From Caryophanales bacterium UBA743 (GTDB lineage Bacteria > Bacillota_I > Bacilli_A > RFN20 > CAG-826): a DNA stretch of 64,000 nt. The notes beneath the pieces are model-generated. The model saw only the letters and a list, made by a program, of their open reading frames with translations. It had not been told where the DNA came from and searched no databases. This document shows, piece after piece, positions 29,658 to 39,522 of the stretch. Location of the stretch: assembly GCA_002297365.1 (NCBI GenBank), contig DBKT01000011.1, positions 255,173 to 319,172 on the forward strand, in the 5' to 3' direction. The stretch's first letter is position 1, and every line of letters begins with the position of its first letter. A program made the translations under genes and the position numbers.

Positions 29658-30182
29658 ATGAATGGGATAATCCTATATCAATCGAAATACGGCTCTACGA
29701 AAAAATATGCCGATTGGCTTTCGGAAGAGACTCTCTTTCCATGCCTAGAAACAAAAGCGGCGAATATCCGCGAAATCGTGAAATACGACACGATCGTTTT
29801 AGGCGGAGGGATATACGCCTCTGGCATTGCCGGATTATCCTTTCTGAAAAAGAACATCGGAAAACTAAAAGGCAAGAAGATTGTGGTCTTTTGCTGTGGG
29901 GCCTCCCCTTATGAGGAAAAGGCGTTTTTGCAAATCAAGGAACGCAATATGAAAGGCGACTTAGCCAATATCCCTCTCTTTTATTGCCGTGGCGGATTTG
30001 ACATGGATGCAATGTCTTTTATGGATAGAACATTATGCAATTTGCTGAAAAAGGCCGTCGCAAAAAAAGACCCAGCTAAGTACGAACCATGGGAAAAAGC
30101 ATTGATGGAAGCTGGGGATCATAAAAGTGACTGGACAGATGAAAAATACCTCGAGCCAATCATTGAATACCTAAAGCAATAG
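29658..30182 (+). CDS. Flavodoxin-domain protein (HemG-like)
   Basis: ATG at 29658 has GAGGAG eight bases before it. The protein opens with MNGIILYQSKYGSTKKYADW, an FMN phosphate-binding loop of flavodoxins. IVLGGGIYASGIAG and VVFCCGASPY follow at the positions of the flavin-contact loops. At 174 residues it fits the flavodoxin_5 / menaquinone-dependent protoporphyrinogen-oxidase-like group. No haem genes are near, so a general electron-transfer role is as likely. Monocistronic. Confidence 0.75.
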   Translation: MNGIILYQSKYGSTKKYADWLSEETLFPCLETKAANIREIVKYDTIVLGGGIYASGIAGLSFLKKNIGKLKGKKIVVFCCGASPYEEKAFLQIKERNMKGDLANIPLFYCRGGFDMDAMSFMDRTLCNLLKKAVAKKDPAKYEPWEKALMEAGDHKSDWTDEKYLEPIIEYLKQ

Positions 30183-30185
30183 ATC

Positions 30186-30719
30186 TCAATTTGCCGATAT
30201 CAGAAATACAAAAGTTCTGTAACTTTTAATGGGGATGGCAAAATGCCGCCTTTTAGATTGGATGGCCTCGTAATTTATTCCTTTTTCTATCTTTTTACTA
30301 AGCGCCAAAAAGAAAATCTCTAAAAAGACGAAACGAATGATGAAAAGAGACGGCATTTTGCCCGCATATGGGCCGTCACATTGCCAAGGTAGAAGAAAAA
30401 AATGTTTAAACCATAAAGGATAAGGATGACGCCGACCAACAAATTGGAAATCAAATTCTGCTCGCTTAAATCCAAAGCGGAAACGATGCCCCCCGATCAC
30501 GACAAAAACGATGCAGCTTATAATCCCGTCTTTAACCGATGTGTTCGGCGAAAACACCGACGAAACGCCGATCAAAATGCTTAAAACCGCGACAAACTGG
30601 CAAATTTCGCTTGCGTTAAACCCGTTCTCTCCATAATTCAAAATAGAATAAGCAACGAAAGCGCTCACTCCGCAAACGAGCAAGCCCGCAAGTCTTCGCA
30701 CAAAATATTTAATCGTCAT
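30186..30719 (-). CDS. Multi-span membrane protein with two compensating frame slips
   Basis: GGAGGGG precedes the start. The first 75 residues are hydrophobic (RRLAGLLVCGVSAFVAYSIL; IISCIVFVVIGG). At a G6 tract (C6 at 30490-30495 on the plus strand) the reading becomes polar and odd. Removing one G restores IVSALDLSEQNLISNLLVGV, ILILYGLNIFFFYLGN and TAHMRAK. At an A4 run (30356-30359), adding one A returns to the original frame (MPSLFIIRFVFLEIFFLALS). So the nominal 177-residue length is preserved while about 45 central residues are misread. It is probably an intact four- or five-span protein of unknown function. Confidence 0.55.
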   Translation of the reverse strand: MTIKYFVRRLAGLLVCGVSAFVAYSILNYGENGFNASEICQFVAVLSILIGVSSVFSPNTSVKDGIISCIVFVVIGGHRFRFGFKRAEFDFQFVGRRHPYPLWFKHFFLLPWQCDGPYAGKMPSLFIIRFVFLEIFFLALSKKIEKGINYEAIQSKRRHFAIPIKSYRTFVFLISAN

Positions 30720-31041
30720 AGAACCCCTCCAAAACCCCCTAAAGAAGTCACCCTATTTTAAAAAACGATGTCAAATAAAACTAGAAACTCTTGTCCAAAT
30801 ATGTGTTAGTTCTCGAATGTTTCACATCAATTGAGAACTAACATTCTCTTTTCTCCTTAATTTATATCATATATTGGGCAGTAAATAGCATTTTTGGGCA
30901 GCAATTTATATGCGAAAATGTAATACTTTTTAAGATGAAATGGCAGTTTTCGTTTCACATTTTTAGCTTTCGAGCTAACCAATCTTTTTCGACCTTTTGA
31001 ATCAAACTATGCGCCTTTTTGCTCGATTTCGGGCCACAAGT

Positions 31042-31200
31042 CGGTTTTCCAGGTTGCCTGTGTGGTTGCACCGCGTTCAGAAAACGCGAAAATCCATAAA
31101 TCGTGAATTTCAGAAAACGCCGATAAATACGGCCTTTCAGACATGTTCTCACTATCGTGTAAACGTACCATCCACCTATCCCCGTGTCGATACGAGGCAA
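31042..31200 (+). repeat. Diverged copy of the 460-bp interspersed repeat (left part only)
   Basis: It starts at CGGTTTTCCAGGTTG and ends near CCGTGTCGATACGAGG, matching the first third of the repeats at 41425 and 43894 with many substitutions. On the minus strand all copies can encode a peptide ending ATT-x-x-TWKTD, hinting at an old coding origin. The surrounding gap (30720-31481) holds no other feature. Confidence 0.55.
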
Positions 31201-31481
31201 AGCGCGGCATCGATCCTCTCCAGCCATGCGGCAAGATTCTCCAATGCCGACTTCTTCGCGTCGACAGCGTATTTCGAAACCACGCGCTCGAACATGGATG
31301 TGTTCGTTGGCATAATCTCCATGGAAGTTTCTCCTTTGTGCTCTGGTCAAAAGCATTATAGATGAACTTCTTTTTTCGTTGCCTACATTCGTGAAACGCT
31401 ATCCGCCTTTACCAATCGAATTGAATTTTGTTAATAATGTGATTATTTTAATAAATATAGGCCGCTTCGTAGGTAATAGAA

Positions 31482-32207
31482 ATGGGAACGTTAAAAATCG
31501 CGATTGTTGAAGACGATAAGAATTATCATGATGTGATAAGAGATTTTTTAACGGCCTATTGTTCTAAAAGCGGCATCGATTTTTCAATCACTGATTATTA
31601 TGACGGCGTTTCTTTTTTAAACGATTCTCTATTAGAATTCGACCTTATTTTCTTAGATATCGGAATGCCCTTGATGAACGGAATTGAAACAGGCAAGAAG
31701 ATTCGCGAGTTGCACATTGACACCCCGATTGTCATTATTTCCCATTCTTCTGCTTATGCTTTAAAAGGGTATGAGATTGAAGCTAAAGGATATATTGTGA
31801 AGCCTATCTCTCAATATAATTTTGAATTCGTGATGGATAAGGTTATTGGTGAGCTAAAGAAGAATAACAAAGACGAATATCTTTCCATCAAGACCAGAAA
31901 AGAAATAACAAGAATTAAACTCGATGATCTTCTTTTCATTGAAGTGGATGAGCATGATTTGTCCTTTCACATCAAAGGCGACAAAAACATCACGATTCGT
32001 GGGAAAATCGGAGAATATGAAAAACTCCTTGAAGGCAAATCATTTTTCCGTATTAACAATTGCTATTTGGTGAATCTTAAATATTGCCTTGATATTGATG
32101 TGAGCAAATCAATTGTCACCATTGAAGGCAAAAACTTATCGATTGCAAGAGGCAGAAAAAAGGCATTTCTAGAACGGTTCAATGAATTTATGGGAGAACT
32201 CCTATAA
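31482..32207 (+). CDS. LytTR-family response regulator of the second GH3 cluster
   Basis: Receiver with Asp59 in LIFLDIGMPLMNG, then a LytTR domain (FFRINNCYLVNLKYCL; NLSIARGRKKAFLERF). The stop overlaps the kinase start by one base (TAATG). The order, regulator then kinase, is the reverse of the first cluster. It should control the lipoprotein and GH3 genes that follow on the same strand. Confidence 0.85.
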   Translation: MGTLKIAIVEDDKNYHDVIRDFLTAYCSKSGIDFSITDYYDGVSFLNDSLLEFDLIFLDIGMPLMNGIETGKKIRELHIDTPIVIISHSSAYALKGYEIEAKGYIVKPISQYNFEFVMDKVIGELKKNNKDEYLSIKTRKEITRIKLDDLLFIEVDEHDLSFHIKGDKNITIRGKIGEYEKLLEGKSFFRINNCYLVNLKYCLDIDVSKSIVTIEGKNLSIARGRKKAFLERFNEFMGELL

Positions 32208-33520
32208 TGTATGAACAATATCAGGCGGATGAGGCAATTCTCTATTATCTTTTCCGCTTTGTGCTCCCGCTTTTCTTTGCCGAAACCATCACATTTATCA
32301 ATGCGCCGAAAAGAAAGCGTTGGATTGCGAATTTTATTTGCTATAGCATTCTTTTCCTTGTCGCAAGCGTCGCTCTCCCTTATTACAACATTAACATCAA
32401 GATAGGATGGTTCAGCATTGTCTTTTTGTTGATTTTCCTTTTGAGTTTCATCCCCTTAATCGGGACTTATAAATTAAAGATCACGGGTTTACTCTTCCTT
32501 GCTTTTTCTAGCTATACCGCCCAAAACCTGGTAGATAACCTTTGGACTTTGATTTATAAGCTTACGAATAGCGATAATCAAATTGTTGCCCTTATCATTT
32601 ATCTATCATCTTATGCCGTTTTCTATACGCTTTATTATTTTTTCTTTGTTCGAATTCTTAAGGATAACAAAACGGTTAATATCGATAACAAAACAATTAT
32701 TCTTATTTCCGGATTGTCGCTATTCATCGTTTACGTCTTGTCGATGTACGCCCAACATCAAAATAACGGAAATACGGATGTGAGCACTCAGGTTTATGCG
32801 GTCCTCGCTTGCTTCTTTCTTCTTTGCATTCAGTTCAACATTTTCCGCTCTAAAAAACTTAAAGACGATAAAGAAACACTCGAAAAAGTCATCTCGTTTC
32901 AACAAGACAAGTTCAATCAATCCAAAAGAATGAATGAGCTTATCAATATCAAATGTCATGACTTAAAGCATCAGATTGAGTCTTTAAAGAATAGTGCGCA
33001 GCTTGAAGAAGAAAGGAAGAAACTCGACGATATTAAAAAGCAAGTGGATATCTACGATAGCTCTATTTCTAGTGGTAGCCCCATCATCGATATGGTCATT
33101 CATGAAAAATCGATGATTTGCCAAAAAGAAAAGATACAGTTATCGATGATTATTCAAGGTGATAAATTTTCTTTTATTGATGACACAGATTTATACACTT
33201 TATTTGAAAACGGTTTGGATAACGCGATTAAGGCCGTTTTAAAAGAAAAAGCGGATAAGCGAATTATTTTTATCAATGCCCAAAATAGGGGAAATTGTTT
33301 GCTATGCAAAATTGAGAACTATTGTTCGTTCCCTCTTACTTTTGTAGACGGTTTGCCTCAAACTGATGGTGATGCCCGTTATCATGGCTATGGTACAAAA
33401 TCGATTCGATATATGGTCGAAAAATATAACGGCCTATGCTCTTTTAAGTTAGAAAATAATCATTTTTCATTGACGATGCTATTCCCTCTAAGAAAAGAAC
33501 AAACTAAGTCATCTCAATAG
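32207..33520 (+). CDS. GHKL sensor histidine kinase of the second GH3 cluster
   Basis: Six or seven membrane helices in residues 1-215, then a coiled linker, the His box IKCHDLKHQIESL and an N box TLFENGLDNAIKAV. A short G box (GYGTKSIRYMV) completes a GHKL ATPase. Same class as the kinase at 27609, but clearly diverged. It ends 88 bases before the surface protein gene, close enough for read-through. Confidence 0.8.
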   Translation: MYEQYQADEAILYYLFRFVLPLFFAETITFINAPKRKRWIANFICYSILFLVASVALPYYNINIKIGWFSIVFLLIFLLSFIPLIGTYKLKITGLLFLAFSSYTAQNLVDNLWTLIYKLTNSDNQIVALIIYLSSYAVFYTLYYFFFVRILKDNKTVNIDNKTIILISGLSLFIVYVLSMYAQHQNNGNTDVSTQVYAVLACFFLLCIQFNIFRSKKLKDDKETLEKVISFQQDKFNQSKRMNELINIKCHDLKHQIESLKNSAQLEEERKKLDDIKKQVDIYDSSISSGSPIIDMVIHEKSMICQKEKIQLSMIIQGDKFSFIDDTDLYTLFENGLDNAIKAVLKEKADKRIIFINAQNRGNCLLCKIENYCSFPLTFVDGLPQTDGDARYHGYGTKSIRYMVEKYNGLCSFKLENNHFSLTMLFPLRKEQTKSSQ

Positions 33521-33564
33521 CAAAGCAAGGAAATTGGCAAACTATTTTTTCTTATTTTTATACA

Positions 33565-33580
33565 ATGTAAGCACTTACAT
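33565..33580 (+). promoter_or_regulatory. cre-like palindrome before the second surface protein/GH3 pair
   Basis: ATGTAAGCACTTACAT has seven-base perfect arms. It overlaps a TACAAT -10-like element, so binding would block initiation. Close to the CcpA/LacI-type consensus except for the central CA. Confidence 0.6.
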
Positions 33581-33608
33581 GCATAAAAAAGAAAGGAATT
33601 CTCTTTGT

Positions 33609-36410
33609 ATGAAGAAAAAAAGAAAAATTTGCTTACTACTTTCTCCTTTGCTCTTCGTTAGCCTTTTGGCCTCTTGCCAGGTGGCAGGTAGCGACGAGAT
33701 TGATGGAAACGGAGAATGGTATGGACTTGGGTTCCAAGTCGACCAAGCTTGCCGAAAAGACTATCTAATCGGCGAAACTCCTTCCGTGAATGATTATAGC
33801 GGTCTAGGATACGATGGAGGGGATGAGGTCAAAGTAAAGTCGAGTGAACTTACTGTTGAGCCAAGCCGCCCCCTAACGGAAGAAGACAAAACCCTTACCT
33901 TTACTTGGAAAGGGAATAAAACCGGCAAAGAATACAGAACAACTTGGAATATTAATGTAGCGAAAAAGCTCATTTCTCAATGCGAGAAAATGGATAAGGC
34001 TCCGGTGAAATATATCGAGCCTGAGCACACGTTGAATCATAACGGTACGGAAGTTGATCCTACTAGCGAAGATAGTAACGTTAATAAAATTGACACTTAC
34101 GCTGCGACAACTAACGGCATTCAAAATGTGAATTTTGGTGAGGAAGAAGAATGTCTTGATAGCGTTTCTGATGGTTCGCGTTTCGAGTTTAATTACACCG
34201 CTATAGAGAGAGGCTTCATCCATATCTACGCTAGCGTTGCTTCTAACGCCATTGAGTGGAGCGGACAATTTCCAACCGATTATGGAAATGGCAAAACCGG
34301 TTCCATCGCTGGCTCAAAAGCGTTGGATTTAGAAAGCATCGTCACCATCAAAAATAACGATAATGTTATTGATACAAAGAAATACGCGGATATCGAAGAG
34401 ACTGTTCTTACAAAAGAAATCATGAAGCCTTATGTTGAATCGAAATCCTTCAACAATTGGTATTCTCCTCTTTACGCTGCTACCCACAATTTTGAAAGAA
34501 AATGGTTAGGCGTTGTGCCGCTTGAAGTGGGCATTAATCATATCACTTTGGACCTAAAGGCAAATAATATGTCTTGCCCTTGGGCATATAAACAGATTGC
34601 ATGCGGCAACTGGGACTATATCGAACTCGATTACGTAGGTGAAAAGGAAACGTATAATCCTACATCGCTACAAGTCCTTCACTCGAAAAACGATTATCTT
34701 TATGGCGATACCTACGATAAGAGCGCTCTAGAGATTCTCGCTAGTGACGAAAATGGCGTGATGGAGGAAGTGAATCCTAACGACGTTACGTTAAATGAGG
34801 CACTGGAATTATCGCAACAAAGCATCAAACTGAGCTATAAAGGCGCCTCGATTGATCAGCCGGTGAATGTCTCAACGGGATTACACTGCGAACTTGGAGA
34901 AGATGAAAGCTCTACTAGCTTAGTCAAGGCGGAAGGGAGCAAGGCAAAAAAGGCTAAAGTGACCTACCCTGACTCAAACCGTTACTTCATTAGCAATATC
35001 AGCAAGGGAGATTCCTTCAAATTCACCTATAACAATACCAAGAATCTCAAAGGGAAATTCGCTATCTATGGCGATATCGCTTCCGATGATTTTATTTGGC
35101 AGTCATTAACCGATTTATTCCCTGAAATCAAAAACGGTGGTTCCCGTTTCTCTCATAATATCAATTTAAAGAACAGGATTAAGGTTACCAATAACGGTGT
35201 CGAAACTGCTTTAGACGACATCCTCATAAAAGGGAGAGAGCTCACTAGCGACACTGATTTAGCTGCTAGCGATCCGAATTACCTTAAAGACGCCTGGTAT
35301 GCTTCCTATCATTGGACTTGCGAGCAATTCGAAAAAGTCAAAATCGCGGAAGTCAATTTGCAAGAAGGGGTTAACGATATCGAAATCTCTTTCCCTTACG
35401 AATTAGAAAAGGACCATAATGGCGGGAATGGCAACTGGGCCGCACTTGATTTCTATTTATTAGACGAAACCATCATTAGAACTCCAAAAGCTATTGTTAC
35501 AACATCGAAAGCAAATTCCTTCCTATTCGGCGAAAAATTCTCACTAGACGGGTATTCCTTCTCCGTAGAATACAATGACGGCTATTTAGAAGGAATTGAT
35601 AATAGCGATGTAACAATCGTCGATACTGATACTACTTTAGATATCGGACAAACGGAAGTGAAACTCCGCTACAAAGAGACGGAATTTAGCGCTCCTATCA
35701 TCGTTACGGATACACTTACGACAAATTTAGGCCTAGACATAGATGCGACAAGTAGCATTTATAACTATGGGAAAGTGAAATACGTTAAAGGCGAAAAGGA
35801 AACGGAAGGGAATCACGCTCAAAAAGCAGACGGGAACTTAGGAAAAGGCAGCTATTTGGAAAAAGTAACCGTTGGCTCCTATTTTGAAATCGAAATCGAT
35901 AGTCCTAGCGATGATGTTTCCGTAGTACTAAGTGGAGAAGTGGCGACAAATGCCTTCATCATTGGAAATATCGATACCGCTGACGCCCCGTTTGAAGAAT
36001 ATTATGGCGAATATCTCATAAAAGGCTCCAATGACTTAGATCTAACTAAAGCCATCGATTTAACAAACACCGTTGGTCAAGAAACCACGAAATTCGATGT
36101 GAATAGTAATGCAATTGCCTCTGGCCATATGATCACTAGCGAGGACGCAGATCTAGCAAATGAGAGCTTTGGTAGACTCGATGAAAACGGAGCCGTCAAA
36201 ACAAGTGATAAATGGAATGCCTGGGGATTTGGAACGTATTTAGCCACCGAACAATTCGAGAATATCACTATTGGAAAGGTAATCTTGAAAAGAGGAAAGA
36301 ACACCATCCGCCTTACCTTTAAAGATGGCGGACAAGCACATGGCGCCTTCTCAGCGGAAGGTGTCGCTTGCGGCAACTGGAAAAGCATTACGATGAATAT
36401 TTCTAAATAA
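33609..36410 (+). CDS. Large surface lipoprotein with repeated carbohydrate-binding-like modules
   Basis: I chose the ATG at 33609, which begins a lipoprotein signal (LLFVSLLASC, Cys23); the longer frame starts at a TTG without a ribosome site. The 933-residue protein has three similar beta-sandwich blocks, each ending in a W-rich patch such as ACGNWDYIELDYVG, GNWAALDFYLLDE and ACGNWKSITMNISK. Ig-like linkers (GYSFSVEYNDGYLEGI) separate them. The blocks resemble CBM6/35-type modules, so a glycan-binding role is likely. The GH3 gene starts 14 bases after its stop. Confidence 0.65.
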   Translation: MKKKRKICLLLSPLLFVSLLASCQVAGSDEIDGNGEWYGLGFQVDQACRKDYLIGETPSVNDYSGLGYDGGDEVKVKSSELTVEPSRPLTEEDKTLTFTWKGNKTGKEYRTTWNINVAKKLISQCEKMDKAPVKYIEPEHTLNHNGTEVDPTSEDSNVNKIDTYAATTNGIQNVNFGEEEECLDSVSDGSRFEFNYTAIERGFIHIYASVASNAIEWSGQFPTDYGNGKTGSIAGSKALDLESIVTIKNNDNVIDTKKYADIEETVLTKEIMKPYVESKSFNNWYSPLYAATHNFERKWLGVVPLEVGINHITLDLKANNMSCPWAYKQIACGNWDYIELDYVGEKETYNPTSLQVLHSKNDYLYGDTYDKSALEILASDENGVMEEVNPNDVTLNEALELSQQSIKLSYKGASIDQPVNVSTGLHCELGEDESSTSLVKAEGSKAKKAKVTYPDSNRYFISNISKGDSFKFTYNNTKNLKGKFAIYGDIASDDFIWQSLTDLFPEIKNGGSRFSHNINLKNRIKVTNNGVETALDDILIKGRELTSDTDLAASDPNYLKDAWYASYHWTCEQFEKVKIAEVNLQEGVNDIEISFPYELEKDHNGGNGNWAALDFYLLDETIIRTPKAIVTTSKANSFLFGEKFSLDGYSFSVEYNDGYLEGIDNSDVTIVDTDTTLDIGQTEVKLRYKETEFSAPIIVTDTLTTNLGLDIDATSSIYNYGKVKYVKGEKETEGNHAQKADGNLGKGSYLEKVTVGSYFEIEIDSPSDDVSVVLSGEVATNAFIIGNIDTADAPFEEYYGEYLIKGSNDLDLTKAIDLTNTVGQETTKFDVNSNAIASGHMITSEDADLANESFGRLDENGAVKTSDKWNAWGFGTYLATEQFENITIGKVILKRGKNTIRLTFKDGGQAHGAFSAEGVACGNWKSITMNISK

Positions 36411-36424
36411 GGAAAAATATAACA

Positions 36425-39400
36425 ATGAAAAAAGAAAATAAACCAAGAAAAAAGATGAAAGCATCCACTCTTGCGGCGATTTTGTTGCCAATAAGTGCTG
36501 TCATTTTAGCAGCTGCAATCGCTGTTCCAATTCTTTCGAATACATATGAAGGCACATTGGACACGGTGTTTGGCTCGGGAAAACTCACTACGATTGGTGG
36601 TGATTCTTCTAAAGCTAATTATTACAACAAAGAGAAGAACGCTGATGCGACTGCAAAAAGCGTTGAGCATACAAAAGCGATCGCCGAGCAAGGCATTACT
36701 CTATTAAAAAACGATAATTGCCTACCTCTATCAAAAGATGAAACGATTAGCCCATTAGGCTATAACTATTACCATACCGATAGCGTTGGGGGCTCTGCGA
36801 ACTGGAATAACTCAGAAGTGAAAACCAAAAGCTTTGCCGAATCCCTAGCGGATACATTCCATATCAATAGCGAAATCGATAACATCACGAAAAGCATTCG
36901 TACCGAAGAAATGAAAGAGAAGCCAGGTACTGAACCAATGAAGGTGAAGGCCGTCAATAACTGGTACCGTTATTTATGGACACCAGTTAGCGGTGCTTAT
37001 GAAGGCAAAGAATCTTCTTTCAATAATACGATTGGCGTTATGGTCGTGGCTAGAAGGTCAGGAGAAGGCGCTGACTTAAAGATGGACGCTTTCAGCGATG
37101 GCACTAGACATACGCTTTCTTTAACCAACGGCGAGCTTGATTGCTTACGCGTTTCGAAAACAAACGCCAAGAAAACGATTTTGGTCATCAATAGCGTTAA
37201 TGCTTTTGAAATCACCGATGATATTGCCGCTTTATGCGATGCGATTATTTGGATGCCGCAAGAAGGTAGCGGCGGTGCGGAAATGATTGGGAAAATCATG
37301 TGTGGCGAAGTAAATCCTTCTGGTAGAACCGTGGACACTTGGTCAAAAGATTTCCTTGCTGATCCTGCGAACCAGAATTTCAGCTTCAACAGCGGCACTT
37401 ACGCAACAGTTGGGAACATTGAATTAATGTACTATAACAATGTCACCACGACCGATAACGTGACTCCTGGCACTTACGTTGAATATGAAGAAGGGATTTA
37501 CGTTGGCTATAAGTATTATGAGACCGCTTATGCGGAGGCGCTTAACGGGAATTACGAGGGCTTTAATTACGACAGGCAAGTCCAATATCCTTTTGGGCAT
37601 GGCTTATCTTACACAACGTTCAATCAAAGCTTCGTGGATAAGCAAATTGAAGGGAATAAAGTAACTTTAAAAGTTAAGGTCGAAAATACGGGCGAAAAAG
37701 CAGGTAGAGATGCTGTTCAAATCTATTATGGTGCTCCATACACGGACTTCGATAAAGCCAATAAAATCGAAAAATCCGCGAAAAACCTCATTGCTTATGA
37801 CAAAACCGAAATTATTGAACCAGGAAAGTCTCAAGAGCTTACCTTGACGTTCAATGTCGATGATATGTCTTCTTATTACTCTAATAGAGACAATAAAGAC
37901 GGCACGAGAGGCTGTTACTATTTGTCCAAAGGGGAATACGATATTTATCTAGGGAAAAACGCGCACGATAGTTATGAAACCTATACGTGGAATAATTTAG
38001 AAGACGTCTATTACGATAATAAAAACCCAAGAGAATCGGAGAAAGCTGGCCAAGCGAAATTAGATAAAGACGGCAACCCAACAAACGAACCCAAAAAAGG
38101 CGATAAGTTTGTTGCGGCAACCAATCTATTTGAGTCTTCGACCGCCTTCATGAATCAAGATCATGTCACTCAATTCACCCGCGCTGATTTCAAAGGGAGT
38201 TTCCCGACCGTTCCTACCGAAGTCGACAAAACTTTAGCGGACGAATTTAAGAAAGAATTCGATTCCTATAAGAAAGGGAACTTTGATCCGATCAATCATC
38301 CTGTTTTAGGCAATGGTCAGGATTCAAAAGTGAGAAATATCGAGCCATTCAAAGTGGAGCAAAAAGGTTTGGATTTATCTTCCTACCGCGGTGTTGATTA
38401 TAATGATCCAAGCTGGAACGATTTAATTCGTCAAATCTCCTTCCGTAACGACCGCGATCGCGCCCAATTAGGTAAATTAATCGGGTATGGTGCCTATCAA
38501 TCCGATAAGCTTGATGCAATTGGGAAATTCCAGGTTCAGGACTTTGATGGACCGATGGGCTTCTCTACCTTCGGGAGCAAAAAGGACTATTCATGGGCCA
38601 CTTATACCTCGCAAGCCTTACTCGCGGCGACCTTCAATCCTAGACTCGCTTATGAAATGGGCTATCACTTTGGGCAAGAAGGGTTAGCGAATGACGTTCA
38701 AGGCCTATACGCCCCAGGACTTAATTTACACCGTTCCCAATTCGGTGGGAGAAACGCCGAATACGTTTCCGAAGATCCATTTGTTACTGGAATTGTCGGC
38801 ATGAATCTTATAAGCGGCGCTTCCGATGGAGGCATCTATACCTTCATGAAGCACTTTGCGATGAACGAACAAGAAAGCAATCGTATGGATATGATTATGA
38901 CTTGGGCGACAGAGCAAACAATTCGTGAAACCTACCTTAAGCCATTTGAAATTGCCACTAAATACGCCCGTCAAAATCTTAAATACATCGATCCTACAAC
39001 GGGAGAATTAACGAGCAAGAAAATTAGAGCGTGCAACGGCGTCATGACCGCTTTTAATTCCATTGGTCCAGTCATGTGCTCCAATAACTGGTATTTATTA
39101 GAAGGCGCGTTAAGAGGAGAATGGGGCTTTGAAGGAATGGTCATCACTGACTATGCGCCCCAAGTGAGCTTAGATGCGATGATTCGTAGCGGGAACGATT
39201 TCTATCTTGCTGCGACGAGCAAGAGTTTAGACGCTTTGCTTACGGATTCTGCCTCAATCACGGCTTTACACCGCATTCAAGATGCCGTAAAGAATATCTC
39301 TTATGCGGTTGTAAATTCTGGGGCTTATAACGGAATTGCTCCTGGCGCTAAAACAACACGCAGCATCGCTCCTTGGAAGGTTTGGATCAATTATTTCTTT

Positions 39401-39511
39401 GTGTCTTCTCTTTATGCGATTACCGCTGGACTAATCATTACAGTCGGCATGAAATTTTTCCTAGAATATCAAGATAAGAAGAAAGCAAAGCAAGAAACGC
39501 CAAACGAATAA
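36425..39511 (+). CDS. Second membrane-tethered GH3 glycosidase with permuted domains
   Basis: AAGGAA precedes the start. The layout repeats that of the 21575 gene: N-terminal anchor (ASTLAAILLPISAVILAAAI), GH3 C-domain (AEQGITLLKNDNCLPL; QYPFGHGLSYTTFNQS), fibronectin-III-like domain, then the TIM barrel (GLNLHRSQFGGRNAEYVSED; FMKHFAMNEQESNR). The nucleophile is probably Asp909 in MVITDYAPQ, and a C-terminal membrane span (ISLYAITAGL-like) is followed by a Lys-rich tail. The two GH3 proteins are paralogues. The different residues after the nucleophile (DAGG against DYAP) suggest different substrates. Confidence 0.85.
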   Translation: MKKENKPRKKMKASTLAAILLPISAVILAAAIAVPILSNTYEGTLDTVFGSGKLTTIGGDSSKANYYNKEKNADATAKSVEHTKAIAEQGITLLKNDNCLPLSKDETISPLGYNYYHTDSVGGSANWNNSEVKTKSFAESLADTFHINSEIDNITKSIRTEEMKEKPGTEPMKVKAVNNWYRYLWTPVSGAYEGKESSFNNTIGVMVVARRSGEGADLKMDAFSDGTRHTLSLTNGELDCLRVSKTNAKKTILVINSVNAFEITDDIAALCDAIIWMPQEGSGGAEMIGKIMCGEVNPSGRTVDTWSKDFLADPANQNFSFNSGTYATVGNIELMYYNNVTTTDNVTPGTYVEYEEGIYVGYKYYETAYAEALNGNYEGFNYDRQVQYPFGHGLSYTTFNQSFVDKQIEGNKVTLKVKVENTGEKAGRDAVQIYYGAPYTDFDKANKIEKSAKNLIAYDKTEIIEPGKSQELTLTFNVDDMSSYYSNRDNKDGTRGCYYLSKGEYDIYLGKNAHDSYETYTWNNLEDVYYDNKNPRESEKAGQAKLDKDGNPTNEPKKGDKFVAATNLFESSTAFMNQDHVTQFTRADFKGSFPTVPTEVDKTLADEFKKEFDSYKKGNFDPINHPVLGNGQDSKVRNIEPFKVEQKGLDLSSYRGVDYNDPSWNDLIRQISFRNDRDRAQLGKLIGYGAYQSDKLDAIGKFQVQDFDGPMGFSTFGSKKDYSWATYTSQALLAATFNPRLAYEMGYHFGQEGLANDVQGLYAPGLNLHRSQFGGRNAEYVSEDPFVTGIVGMNLISGASDGGIYTFMKHFAMNEQESNRMDMIMTWATEQTIRETYLKPFEIATKYARQNLKYIDPTTGELTSKKIRACNGVMTAFNSIGPVMCSNNWYLLEGALRGEWGFEGMVITDYAPQVSLDAMIRSGNDFYLAATSKSLDALLTDSASITALHRIQDAVKNISYAVVNSGAYNGIAPGAKTTRSIAPWKVWINYFFVSSLYAITAGLIITVGMKFFLEYQDKKKAKQETPNE

Positions 39512-39522
39512 TGCAGTGGATA

